NCBI GenBank assembly: GCA_964342485.1
Contig: CAYFFO010000021.1
Coordinates: forward strand, 1-36,842
DNA: 36,842 bases
Direction of reading: 5' to 3'
Source: CAYFFO01 sp964342485
GTDB lineage: Bacteria; Chloroflexota; Dehalococcoidia; Lucifugimonadales; CAJWER01
Shown piece by piece: positions 1 through 7,292 of the stretch; positions within the stretch are counted from its first letter, which is position 1; each line of letters starts with the position of its first letter. Below the pieces are notes generated by a model. The model saw nothing but the letters and a program-made list of their open reading frames with translations, was not told the origin of the DNA and did not search any database. The position numbers and the translations under genes are program-made.

Positions 1-1
1 G

Positions 2-901
2 TGCGGTTCATCACCTGAAGATACGAAAGTAGATCCAGTTGAACAAGTTATCGAGGTAGTTAATACACCCACCTCAATAACAAAAAGCGTAGATCCTACC
101 CCTACCAAAGTGCCTGTAGTACCAACAAAAACATCGGTTTCCGCCCCTACAGCTTCTGCTAAAGTTGTTGTCGTTGCTACGAAAGTTCCAGTTTCTAAAC
201 CTACGGCCCCTACAAAGACCGAGGTGTCTCCATCACCAACTCCTGAAATTACACCTACAGCCCAAACAAGCGCATCACCGGTATCTGCCAGTAAACCTGT
301 TGACAAAGATTCCTCGATAGCAGAACGCAAGACTAGTGCTCGGGAGAACCTGGCAGATTTTGCAGGCTGTGATTCAACACCGGTACTGGAGCAGAAAACG
401 AAGTCGAACCTTCCTGAAAAAGAGCAAATAGCAGGTTTAAGCGAAATAGCAAGCTCCTATTTTTCAGGTACCAACAATACTGATTTACCGAGATTGAAGA
501 TTCCTCCTGACGTTCGTAAGAGCAGGAGAGGAGGAATAGTTGTGAATATTGAGTTTAACGGGGACGAGTATCCAACACTTCTTGAAAAGAAGGCAGGGCT
601 TGATTGTATTATGCGGGATGGTTATGAGGTTTTATATTCATCTGGTTATGATATTTCTGAAGTAACTATGACTGCAATAATGGTAGGTTTAGTCAGGGGA
701 AATGTTGGAGGGAGTGGTCTGGCTCCTATTATGGTGATGAAGACCCGTCTTAAACAGGATACCGCATCTAAAGTTGATTGGTCCAAAAAGAACGATAAAG
801 ACTTTAGAGCACAATTTGATATATTGATGATGAACCCTGAATGGAAACAAAAACTGGGCTATGCCTGTATTCAAGGTAAATGTAAAAGAATAGAAGAGTA
901 A
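2..901 (+). CDS. Thr/Pro-rich lipoprotein, 5' end outside window
   Basis: The reading frame is open from base 2 and ends at TAA 899-901, giving 299 visible residues. The first codon visible is Cys followed by Gly-Ser-Ser, which looks like the +1 Cys of a lipobox. If so, only the signal peptide is missing and the visible part is almost the whole mature protein. Residues about 20-105 form a Thr/Pro/Ser/Lys/Val-rich low-complexity stalk typical of surface lipoproteins. Residues about 120-299 form a globular domain I do not recognise, with Cys pairs near its start and near its C-terminus (Cys-Ile-Gln-Gly-Lys-Cys). A GTG at 110 is in frame but lies inside the stalk and has no Shine-Dalgarno, so it is not the start. 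The inferred location is the outer face of the membrane. The function is unknown. Confidence 0.75.
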   Translation, partial: CGSSPEDTKVDPVEQVIEVVNTPTSITKSVDPTPTKVPVVPTKTSVSAPTASAKVVVVATKVPVSKPTAPTKTEVSPSPTPEITPTAQTSASPVSASKPVDKDSSIAERKTSARENLADFAGCDSTPVLEQKTKSNLPEKEQIAGLSEIASSYFSGTNNTDLPRLKIPPDVRKSRRGGIVVNIEFNGDEYPTLLEKKAGLDCIMRDGYEVLYSSGYDISEVTMTAIMVGLVRGNVGGSGLAPIMVMKTRLKQDTASKVDWSKKNDKDFRAQFDILMMNPEWKQKLGYACIQGKCKRIEE

Positions 902-932
902 TATCGACTGTTTTAATAAGGAAGTAAGTTAA

Positions 933-1271
933 ATGGCACCTCCATATAAAGTAAAAATCACTGTTATTAAAAAAACTTTTCATTCTGATCTGGTTGATGA
1001 ATTGACGACAGGTCCCGATGATTGGAGAGAAGGAACAATAGGTAGTAAAGCGAATTGCTGCCATTCCTTTGATATCGGTCACGAATTTATTAGCGATGGT
1101 ACCCATATGCCTGATGGTTTTCCGGATCCCCCCTGGGTCGACATACAAAAATATGTCTTCATATTAGGCAGGGGTGGAAATATGCTTGGTGTAGAAAACG
1201 GAACTTATGTGACCAACTGCACCGATGGGTTCAGGCCGGTCACTTTTAAATTGGAAAGAATTGAAGAATAA
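933..1271 (+). CDS. TIGR04076 family small protein
   Basis: This 112-residue soluble protein has no signal peptide. The N-terminal YKVKITVIK strand, a CCHSFDIGHEFISDG segment at about residues 42-56, and the C-terminal block NCTDGFRPVTFKLERIEE match my memory of the uncharacterised TIGR04076 family, which is usually 80-110 residues long. The family has no assigned reaction. Its conserved Cys residues (here Cys42-Cys43 and Cys95) have been noted as possible metal or redox sites, but that is inference. The start is ATG preceded by a purine-rich AGGAAG. The gene lies 31 bases after the lipoprotein and may be co-transcribed with it. Confidence 0.8.
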   Translation: MAPPYKVKITVIKKTFHSDLVDELTTGPDDWREGTIGSKANCCHSFDIGHEFISDGTHMPDGFPDPPWVDIQKYVFILGRGGNMLGVENGTYVTNCTDGFRPVTFKLERIEE

Positions 1272-1277
1272 AACAAA

Positions 1278-1307
1278 CAAATAGATTCTGTTGCTAAAAT
1301 CTGTTTG
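1278..1307 (+). terminator. possible weak terminator hairpin
   Basis: CAAATAGATT at 1278-1287 can pair with AATCTGTTTG at 1298-1307 (ten pairs, one a G-U), with a ten-base loop, directly after the TIGR04076 stop codon. Only a broken T-run follows (GTTTGATT), so termination would be inefficient. Confidence 0.35.
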
Positions 1308-1392
1308 GTTTGATTCGAATTACCGATAGATATAGATATTTCGATAACAAACACTATGAAAATAATTGATGCAATAAGGAGTTTGTTTTTAA

Positions 1393-2640
1393 GTGGAAAA
1401 GAAATCGGATGTGATAGTTATAGGTGGAGGTGTGATAGGGGTATGTACCGCTTATTATCTACAAAAATCTGGTAAGCAGGTGACTCTGCTTGAACGGGAT
1501 CAAATTTGCAGTGGAGCATCATTTGGTAATTCTGGACTAATTGTTCCTAGTCATTCAGTCCCAATACCAGGACCAGGAGTCGTATTCAAAGCTTTGAAAT
1601 GGATGTTTGATGGAGAGAGTCCTTTTTATGTTAAGCCGCGTTTTGATTTGGATTTGCTAACTTGGTTTTGGAAATTTAGATCTAACTGTAACCATGACCG
1701 AATCAAAAAGTCCCTAAAGAGTCTGGTGCAACTCAGTCGGTCAAGCAGATTTTTGTATGATGAATTACTATCTCAGGAAAAAATAGATTGCGACTATCAG
1801 ACGTCCGGATTAATAATGGTTTACAACACCGAAAATGGTTACATGGAGGGTGTACATGAAGCCAGGCTAATGAAAGACCTGGGATTATCAATTGAAGAAA
1901 TGAAATCAACTGACCTTATTGAACTAGAACCAGCTATCAGACCAGACGTATTCGGAGGGGTATATTATTCTGAAGACGCTTTTTTAAACCCTTTACGTTT
2001 CGTTAAGTCATTGAGCAATGTTATAAAAAATATGGGTGTTGATATCAAAGAAGGAATAGAAGTATCTGGTTTTGAAAACTATTCAAAAGATGATCAAATT
2101 GTTACAACCAATTCAGGAGATTATTCTTGTGAACAATTGGTTATAGCAACTGGCTCTTGGTCTAGAAACCTGGCGAAAAAACTTAATATTAATTTACCGG
2201 TAGAGCCTGCAAAAGGTTACAGTGTTACTTTTGATAGGGCAGACTCAAATTTGAAACATGCCTTAATTCTAGGTGAAGCTAAAATAGGAGTAAATCCTAT
2301 GAACGATAAGATCAGACTTGCCGGTACTTTGGAATTGGCTGGTGATGATCTTACGGTAAATATGCGTCGAGTAAAAGCTGTTGTAAAAGCCTCTAAAAGT
2401 TATCTTAATTCCGGAAATAGTTTCAAACCAGATAATGTCTGGGCTGGTTTACGTCCGGTGACTCCTGATGGTGTGCCTATTATTGGAAATACACCTGCAT
2501 ACCCAAATGTTGTAGTAGCAACCGGCCACGCTACAATCGGCATGACACTGGGTCCGATTACTGGAAAACTTGTATCTGAAATAATAAATGGTGAGAAACC
2601 TTCAATTGATGTCGGGCCTTTAAGTCCTACACGTTTTTGA
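1393..2640 (+). CDS. FAD-dependent D-amino-acid dehydrogenase/oxidase (DadA-like)
   Basis: This 415-residue protein belongs to the DAO (glycine/D-amino acid oxidase) family. The N-terminal FAD-binding Rossmann motif VIGGGVIG lies at residues 9-16, followed by the Glu-Arg ribose-binding pair near residue 35. The C-terminal family signature is GLRPVTPDGVPIIG with a following VVATGHATIGMTLGP. It should oxidatively deaminate an amino acid to the 2-oxo acid, and DadA relatives prefer D-amino acids. The start is GTG at 1393, directly after an in-frame stop and 11 bases after AAGGAG, so no upstream extension is possible. The next gene, an N-acyl-D-amino-acid deacylase homologue 83 bases downstream, supports a D-amino-acid substrate. 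The precise substrate is not readable. Confidence 0.88.
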   Translation: MEKKSDVIVIGGGVIGVCTAYYLQKSGKQVTLLERDQICSGASFGNSGLIVPSHSVPIPGPGVVFKALKWMFDGESPFYVKPRFDLDLLTWFWKFRSNCNHDRIKKSLKSLVQLSRSSRFLYDELLSQEKIDCDYQTSGLIMVYNTENGYMEGVHEARLMKDLGLSIEEMKSTDLIELEPAIRPDVFGGVYYSEDAFLNPLRFVKSLSNVIKNMGVDIKEGIEVSGFENYSKDDQIVTTNSGDYSCEQLVIATGSWSRNLAKKLNINLPVEPAKGYSVTFDRADSNLKHALILGEAKIGVNPMNDKIRLAGTLELAGDDLTVNMRRVKAVVKASKSYLNSGNSFKPDNVWAGLRPVTPDGVPIIGNTPAYPNVVVATGHATIGMTLGPITGKLVSEIINGEKPSIDVGPLSPTRF

Positions 2641-2723
2641 ATTGTTTTTATTAACATTAACTTAATATATATCGTTTCTTTAAGTTAGATAGTCCCGAAA
2701 ATACTAGATAAAAGGGTAAAAGA

Positions 2724-4112
2724 ATGACAACAACCATAGATAGAAATGTATTTGATATAGTCATCAAAAACGGTACTGTAATGGATCCTGAATCAGGATT
2801 TAACCAGGTGACCAACATCGGTGTAAGTAATGGGGAGATACAGGCTTTAACAAAAGAAGGAATTCATGGAATTCAGGAATTGGAAGCAGATGGTCTTATC
2901 GTTGGTCCTGGAGCAATAGACTTACATTCCCACGGGCAAGATCAAGAAAATTATCGAATACAAGCTAGTGATGGTGTGACTACTGCACTTGAATTGGAAC
3001 TAGGAGTTGCTGATATATCAGACTGGTATGCTAAACGAGAAGGTAAGTCGATTATAAACTTCGGCGCCAGTATAGGTCATATCCCTGTAAGGATGAAAGT
3101 AATGAATGATCCTGGTGAAATGGTACCAGTAGCCGATGCTGCCTATAAACAAGCCTCTGAAACAGAGATAGATCAAATGAAAGGAATGATGCACACTGGA
3201 TTTGAAAATGGAGCACTTGCTATGGGTTTTGGTTTGGCGTATACACCTATGGCAACAAGATGGGAAGCTTTAGAAATGTTCCGGATCGCTTCAGAGCATG
3301 GTGCTTCTTGTCATGTCCATATGCGTGGTTCTGGCCACAAGGAACCACTGAATAGTATTGAGGGATTGTCTGAAGTTATAGCTGCGTCTGCAACGAGTGG
3401 AGCTCCCCTTCATCTTGTCCACGTCAATAGTAGCGGTCAGCATGCAGTCGAAAGTCTTTTACAAATGATTGAAGAAGCAAGGTCTCATGGGATCGATGTT
3501 ACTACCGAGTGTTATCCATATACAGCCGGCATGACGTTGATAGGTTCGGCTATTCTTGATGAAGGATGGAGGGACAAATTTGAACTCGATTATGGAGATT
3601 TAGAATGGGCTGATACTGGAGAACGATTAACGGCGAACACTTTCGCAAAGTATAGGGAAACGGATGGTATGGTCATTGTCCATTCTATGCGCCAGGATTT
3701 GGTTGATGGTGCTGTAACAAGCCCATTGACAGCTATAGCATCAGACGGTTATTTGAAAGATGGTAAAGGGCACCCACGTACAGCTGGATGTTATAGCAAG
3801 GTTCTTGGACATTATGTAAGAACGCATAGTAACTTTTCACTCATGGAGGCCCTTCGTAAGATTTCTCTTATGCCAGCTCAGCGATTAGAATCCCTTGCAC
3901 CTCGCTTCAAGAATAAAGGTCGGATTAAGATTGGAGCTGACGCTGATATTATAGTGTTCGATAAAGATAAATTGTCGGATCAATCAACTTATCAAGAACC
4001 AACGAAGGCACCTGACGGTATGGAACATGTTTTGGTTAATGGAGTTGCGGTGCTTTTAAATGCATCTGTCAAAGAAGGTAGTTTTCCAGGTAAGGGTATA
4101 CGATCGAATTAA
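2724..4112 (+). CDS. N-acyl-D-amino-acid deacylase-like amidohydrolase
   Basis: This 462-residue protein is a metal-dependent amidohydrolase of the D-aminoacylase/dihydroorotase type. It opens with the small beta-sandwich (IKNGTVMDPESG) and has metal ligands His68-Ser-His70, His197/His199 (HVHM), His233 (HLVH) and the catalytic Asp341 (ASDG), followed by a His-Pro-Arg motif at 350-352 typical of D-aminoacylases. It ends with the amidohydrolase tail KIGADADIIVFD. The expected reaction is hydrolysis of an N-acyl-D-amino acid to a free D-amino acid, feeding the upstream oxidase. Where D-aminoacylases carry a metal-bridging Cys (GNCG after the GxTT strand), this protein has ELELG at 90-94, so the metal site or substrate may differ. 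The ATG follows AAAGGG with good spacing. It has no signal peptide and is probably cytoplasmic. Confidence 0.85.
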   Translation: MTTTIDRNVFDIVIKNGTVMDPESGFNQVTNIGVSNGEIQALTKEGIHGIQELEADGLIVGPGAIDLHSHGQDQENYRIQASDGVTTALELELGVADISDWYAKREGKSIINFGASIGHIPVRMKVMNDPGEMVPVADAAYKQASETEIDQMKGMMHTGFENGALAMGFGLAYTPMATRWEALEMFRIASEHGASCHVHMRGSGHKEPLNSIEGLSEVIAASATSGAPLHLVHVNSSGQHAVESLLQMIEEARSHGIDVTTECYPYTAGMTLIGSAILDEGWRDKFELDYGDLEWADTGERLTANTFAKYRETDGMVIVHSMRQDLVDGAVTSPLTAIASDGYLKDGKGHPRTAGCYSKVLGHYVRTHSNFSLMEALRKISLMPAQRLESLAPRFKNKGRIKIGADADIIVFDKDKLSDQSTYQEPTKAPDGMEHVLVNGVAVLLNASVKEGSFPGKGIRSN

Positions 4113-4125
4113 AAAACCGATGAAT

Positions 4126-4149
4126 TTATGGAGATATATTTCTCCATAA
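4126..4149. terminator. hairpin between convergent genes
   Basis: TTATGGAGA (4126-4134) and TCTCCATAA (4141-4149) form a perfect nine-pair stem with a six-base loop. The stem contains the stop codon of the minus-strand FG-GAP gene and lies 14 bases past the plus-strand deacylase stop. A T6 run on the minus strand lies about ten bases beyond the stem, while the plus strand has no T-run. It may act as a shared but weak terminator. Confidence 0.4.
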
Positions 4150-5220
4150 CCTTAACTCATTACTACCCCGTTCAGCGCAGGCAACTATGTCGAGCTTTCC
4201 ATTTAGGTCCATGTCTAATGCAATAACCTGTGCTGCCTTACTCCAATCACTTTTGATAATTTGCTGGTCCCATTTACCCCTTGGATTCCCACGGTGCTTG
4301 AAAAGAGACAAGTTACCTTTTTCACCCCATCCAGTTGCTAGAACCTCTAGTTGTCCGTCACCATCAATGTCGGCAGCAATAGCAACCGAAGCAAGAGGAA
4401 ATGGTTCAATGATAATGTGTTTCTCCCAGTTATCGTTACCAAGATTCTCGTACCACGATATCTCTGATCCCGTGCCGTCATCTGAACCTCGTGTAGCAAT
4501 TAGTATGTCTGGATTACGATTTGAAGTGAAAGATACTGCTTCACCGTGATGGGGACTTATAGGTTTATCGATGATATGGCGTGCCCAAGTGTTAGTAAAG
4601 GGATCGCCAATGTTTTCATACCAGAGTAACAAATCAGATTTCGTGGCTGTACCGACTAAGTCCGGTTTTCCATTACCATTCATGTCGACTGCTCGCACCA
4701 TTCTTGTGTCGCGAAGTTCATCATCATCTAGAGTTGTTTGACGCCATTCCCCGTCTTTGCGGTCGAAATAATCAAACCGATTGCCTTTAATCCAACTCGC
4801 AGCTATAATTTCCAGCTCGCCATCCTGATCGAAGTCAGCTACGGCAACATCATAAGCACCTGGAAGAGTTCCTTCACAAACATAATGGTAAGACCAAGAG
4901 TCAGCTTTACGTGGATCTCCGTCGTATTCGAACCATAAGACACTGCCGTTTATATTATCTATATTGATGATTTCTGGTTTGCCGTCGTTATTGATATCAG
5001 CAATCGCGTGTCTTTCTAGCCATTCGTTTTCTTTTTTATGGATAACGTGTTTTATAAAATTACCTGTGCCAGTATTTTCATACCAGTACAGTCCGACCCC
5101 GGTGTCAGTGCTAACAAGATCAGGGTATCCGTTACATGTTAAGTCAACAGCCGATACGCCAATCGTGTATTCATAACCATCGCCAATCAATTGTTCATCG
5201 AATTCTATCAGCTGAACCAT
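4126..5220 (-). CDS. FG-GAP/VCBS-repeat seven-bladed beta-propeller protein
   Basis: This 364-residue protein is built of seven repeats of about 50 residues. Each repeat carries an Asp-rich loop of the FG-GAP/VCBS type: DLTCNGYPDLV, DINNDGKPEII, DFDQDGELEII, DMNGNGKPDLV, a degenerate FTSNRNPDIL, DIDGDGQLEVL and DMDLNGKLDIV. The repeats alternate with WYEN-type strands. Seven repeats predict a closed integrin-like propeller with calcium loops on six blades. The fifth blade has lost its first Asp. Unlike most FG-GAP proteins it has no signal peptide or membrane segment. The ATG is preceded by AAAGG, and stops lie in frame just upstream. It converges on the deacylase gene and diverges from the MFS gene. 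Its role is unknown; binding of a carbohydrate or other ligand is a guess. Confidence 0.85.
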   Translation of the reverse strand: MVQLIEFDEQLIGDGYEYTIGVSAVDLTCNGYPDLVSTDTGVGLYWYENTGTGNFIKHVIHKKENEWLERHAIADINNDGKPEIINIDNINGSVLWFEYDGDPRKADSWSYHYVCEGTLPGAYDVAVADFDQDGELEIIAASWIKGNRFDYFDRKDGEWRQTTLDDDELRDTRMVRAVDMNGNGKPDLVGTATKSDLLLWYENIGDPFTNTWARHIIDKPISPHHGEAVSFTSNRNPDILIATRGSDDGTGSEISWYENLGNDNWEKHIIIEPFPLASVAIAADIDGDGQLEVLATGWGEKGNLSLFKHRGNPRGKWDQQIIKSDWSKAAQVIALDMDLNGKLDIVACAERGSNELRLWRNISP

Positions 5221-5548
5221 AATTTAACCTTTGTATCTGATCTATTTCGTGTCTATGTTTATTAGCAAAATACAATTAAACCCTACGATGATCCAAGGAA
5301 AACATTATCTAACTGGTAAACTACTCCGTGCAAGTGTTTTTATTAATAAAGATTGTAGTTATATCCCATTATCTTTATTAAATTTATCTACAACTGTCTA
5401 ACCTATATGATTTTGCAAAAAATTCAAATATTATAGACATGATTTCCATTTTGGTGTTGGATTAAGGATAAATAGGTTTAAAAGTTTTTGATAAGAACAA
5501 ATCAATCCGGTTCGGTTTTTACTTACAAAATAGAGAGAATAGCAATTG
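5221..5548. other. AT-rich divergent intergenic region
   Basis: This is 328 bases of non-coding DNA between the divergent FG-GAP and MFS genes. It must hold both promoters, but I see no convincing -35/-10 pair. The one clear structure is the inverted repeat at 5343-5381, listed separately. Confidence 0.6.
5343..5381. repeat. perfect 11-bp inverted repeat in the divergent promoter region
   Basis: TTAATAAAGAT (5343-5353) and ATCTTTATTAA (5371-5381) are exact reverse complements with a 17-base spacer. An overlapping pair, TTGTAG (5353-5358) with CTACAA (5388-5393), could form an alternative, pseudoknot-like pairing. Position between divergent genes suggests an operator or structured leader. No protein partner can be named. 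Confidence 0.55.
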
Positions 5549-6763
5549 ATGAATCTTTACAAGTCTTCGTTAAATCCACTAAGGGATGCTGACCGGAGTA
5601 GTCTCATTTTCCTTACTTTAATTACTTTTGGACATCTTGTAGTCCACTGGTATACGAATTTACTTTCATTGACATTGCCCTATATAAAGATGGAGCTATC
5701 TTTAACGGATGTGCAAGTTGGCACAATTATCACAGTACAAACCGGAGCTACCACAGTAGCTATAGTCATAGTAGGTTACATAGCAGACTCATTTAACCGA
5801 CAGGGAGCGTTAATAGTTTCCCTGGCTATAGTGAGTTTTGGATTATCTATGTTTGTTTTAGGTTTTTCTTCTAATTATGTTTGGACACTGGTCGCTTCAG
5901 GTTTAATCGGTTTAGGTACAGCTTTATGGCATCCGGCAGCAATGAGATCCGTATCATTACACTTCACAGAAAAAAGAGGAATGGCTTTATCAATACATGG
6001 GGTAGGGGCAAGTATAGGTGACGCAATTGGCCCAATAATTATAGGATCGGTGATTGTCGGAGTCAGTTGGAAATATGTCCTGAATTTACATCTTATACCT
6101 GCACTCATCATAGCCCTGATCCTTTGGAAAAGTTTAGGGATAATGAAAAATGATAAAGGTCATAAAACTGATTTATCTATGTATTTATTGGGTCTGAATA
6201 CAATGTTGGCAGATAGTCAGGCACTTGGAGTAGTGATCGTCAATACCTTGGTACAAATGGGCAGACTGAGTATCCTGGCGTTCTTCCCAATATATTTAGA
6301 AGAAACATTAAACTACTCAGCCTCAGACCTTGGAATATTTTTAGGGCTACTTTATGTAACAGGAATCATTTCTCAACCAATAATGGGTGTGCTATCAGAC
6401 AAAATTGGAAGGAAAAATGTTCTTGTACCAAGCTTCTTTTTGATGGGAATATTATATTTACTGATGGGTTTAGTCCCGGCAGGTTGGCCTCTTGCAATTG
6501 TGGTATTGGGAATGGGATTGTTTTTTTACGCAATACTGAATTTGATCCAAACTGCAATCATGGATGTAGCTCCAGAAGGTGTGCAAGGAAGTACCATGGC
6601 AGTGCAGGGTATATTTAGCTTGCCTTTCACATTGTCATCTCCAGTGGCTACCGGTTTTTTGGTTACACAATTTGGTATCCGTACGTCTTTTTGGTACGCA
6701 GCTGCTTCATCTTTCCTCGCAGCTTTGCTTTTGTTACCAATAAAGTTTCGTAAGACTATTTAA
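5549..6763 (+). CDS. MFS transporter, 12 membrane segments
   Basis: This 404-residue polytopic protein of the major facilitator superfamily has about twelve hydrophobic segments in two halves. The family loop between segments 2 and 3 reads GYIADSFNRQG, and the equivalent loop in the second half is very clear: GVLSDKIGRKNVLV. Segment 5 carries the Gly/Pro-rich HGVGASIGDAIGP. The layout resembles the fosmidomycin-resistance/sugar-type MFS exporters and importers, but the substrate cannot be read. A TTG at 5546 lies in frame next to this ATG; I chose the ATG at 5549, with AGAGAG about ten bases upstream. It may move substrates or products of the adjacent D-amino-acid cluster (inference). Confidence 0.88.
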   Translation: MNLYKSSLNPLRDADRSSLIFLTLITFGHLVVHWYTNLLSLTLPYIKMELSLTDVQVGTIITVQTGATTVAIVIVGYIADSFNRQGALIVSLAIVSFGLSMFVLGFSSNYVWTLVASGLIGLGTALWHPAAMRSVSLHFTEKRGMALSIHGVGASIGDAIGPIIIGSVIVGVSWKYVLNLHLIPALIIALILWKSLGIMKNDKGHKTDLSMYLLGLNTMLADSQALGVVIVNTLVQMGRLSILAFFPIYLEETLNYSASDLGIFLGLLYVTGIISQPIMGVLSDKIGRKNVLVPSFFLMGILYLLMGLVPAGWPLAIVVLGMGLFFYAILNLIQTAIMDVAPEGVQGSTMAVQGIFSLPFTLSSPVATGFLVTQFGIRTSFWYAAASSFLAALLLLPIKFRKTI

Positions 6764-7070
6764 GATCATCTATTGATTACTCGAAATTAAAGGGATTTAG
6801 GATAAGACATAACTAAATTTCACAAGCAATTGTGAATCATCGATTAAGAATTGCTGAAAGATCCGACAGGGTCTGGGTTATTTTGTCCAAAAAAGAAAAA
6901 CCCATCACTTCAAACCGCCATATCTAGAAGTGATGGGAAGAACCAAGAATCAATTCCTAGTCTTTTTAGGGTTGTACAAAAATAATGATACATCAGATTG
7001 AAACCGTACGAAACCAAAAGACAAATGCTATAGGTAACATTCCCAAGGTAACTCTTGAAAGAGAGTAGAA
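6764..7070. other. non-coding stretch upstream of the thiamine operon
   Basis: No credible gene is present. It contains an imperfect hairpin at 6825-6855 (AGCAATT pairing with AATTGCT, with inner AATC/GATT pairs) and the minus-strand terminator-like hairpin at 6889-6937. The remaining sequence up to the promoter at 7071 shows nothing I recognise. Confidence 0.5.
6889..6937 (-). terminator. intrinsic terminator facing left, with no gene assigned
   Basis: CCCATCACTTC (6901-6911) and GAAGTGATGGG (6927-6937) form a perfect 11-pair stem with a 15-base loop. Read on the minus strand, the stem is followed at once by TTTTTCTTTTTT (6900-6889), a textbook U-tract. The plus strand has no T-run after the stem. 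No minus-strand gene to the right would use it. Confidence 0.7.
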
Positions 7071-7100
7071 TTGACTTTATAAGTAAAATTCAGATATGTT
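7071..7100 (+). promoter_or_regulatory. sigma-70-type promoter for the thiamine operon leader
   Basis: TTGACT at 7071-7076 (-35) and TATGTT at 7095-7100 (-10) are 18 bases apart. Transcription would start near 7107, about 15 bases before the TPP riboswitch begins, as expected for a riboswitch leader. Confidence 0.5.
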
Positions 7101-7121
7101 GTACTCGATGAAATAATGGAG

Positions 7122-7210
7122 TAAGGGGAGCTCAGGTAACTGGGCTGAGAGGACAGGAAATTCTTGTCGACCCTTTAACCTGATCTGGGTAATGCCAGCG
7201 TAGGGAAGTA
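7122..7210 (+). promoter_or_regulatory. TPP riboswitch (THI element)
   Basis: The conserved THI-box sequences occur in order: GGGGAGCTC near the 5' end, the pyrimidine-sensing GGGCTGAGAGG at about 7142-7152, ACCCTTTAACCTGATCTGGG at about 7170-7189, then TAATGCCAGCG and the closing TAGGGAAG ending near 7208. These form the P1-P5 architecture that binds thiamine pyrophosphate. A terminator follows directly, so TPP binding should stop transcription of the transporter genes downstream. Confidence 0.97.
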
Positions 7211-7224
7211 TAAACCCATAAATC

Positions 7225-7256
7225 GAAGGCCTTCCAAATCAGTGAAGGCCTTTTTT
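7225..7256 (+). terminator. riboswitch-controlled intrinsic terminator
   Basis: AAGGCCTT at 7226-7233 pairs with AAGGCCTT at 7245-7252 across an 11-base loop, and a T6 run (7251-7256) ends the element. It lies 15 bases after the riboswitch and 37 bases before the first gene, in the position of an expression platform. An ATG at 7242 lies inside this hairpin and is not the gene start. Confidence 0.88.
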
Positions 7257-7292
7257 ATTTCACATAAAATTATTAAGGATGAATTAAGACCA

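Noticed and set aside
804..1148. 114-codon minus-strand frame
   Set aside because: It is antisense to the TIGR04076 gene and the end of the lipoprotein gene, both of which have clear coding character and a plausible start or lipobox.
7242..7292. Upstream in-frame ATG that would extend the thiamine-binding lipoprotein by 17 residues
   Set aside because: It lies inside the riboswitch terminator hairpin and would put a charged stretch ahead of the lipoprotein signal peptide.
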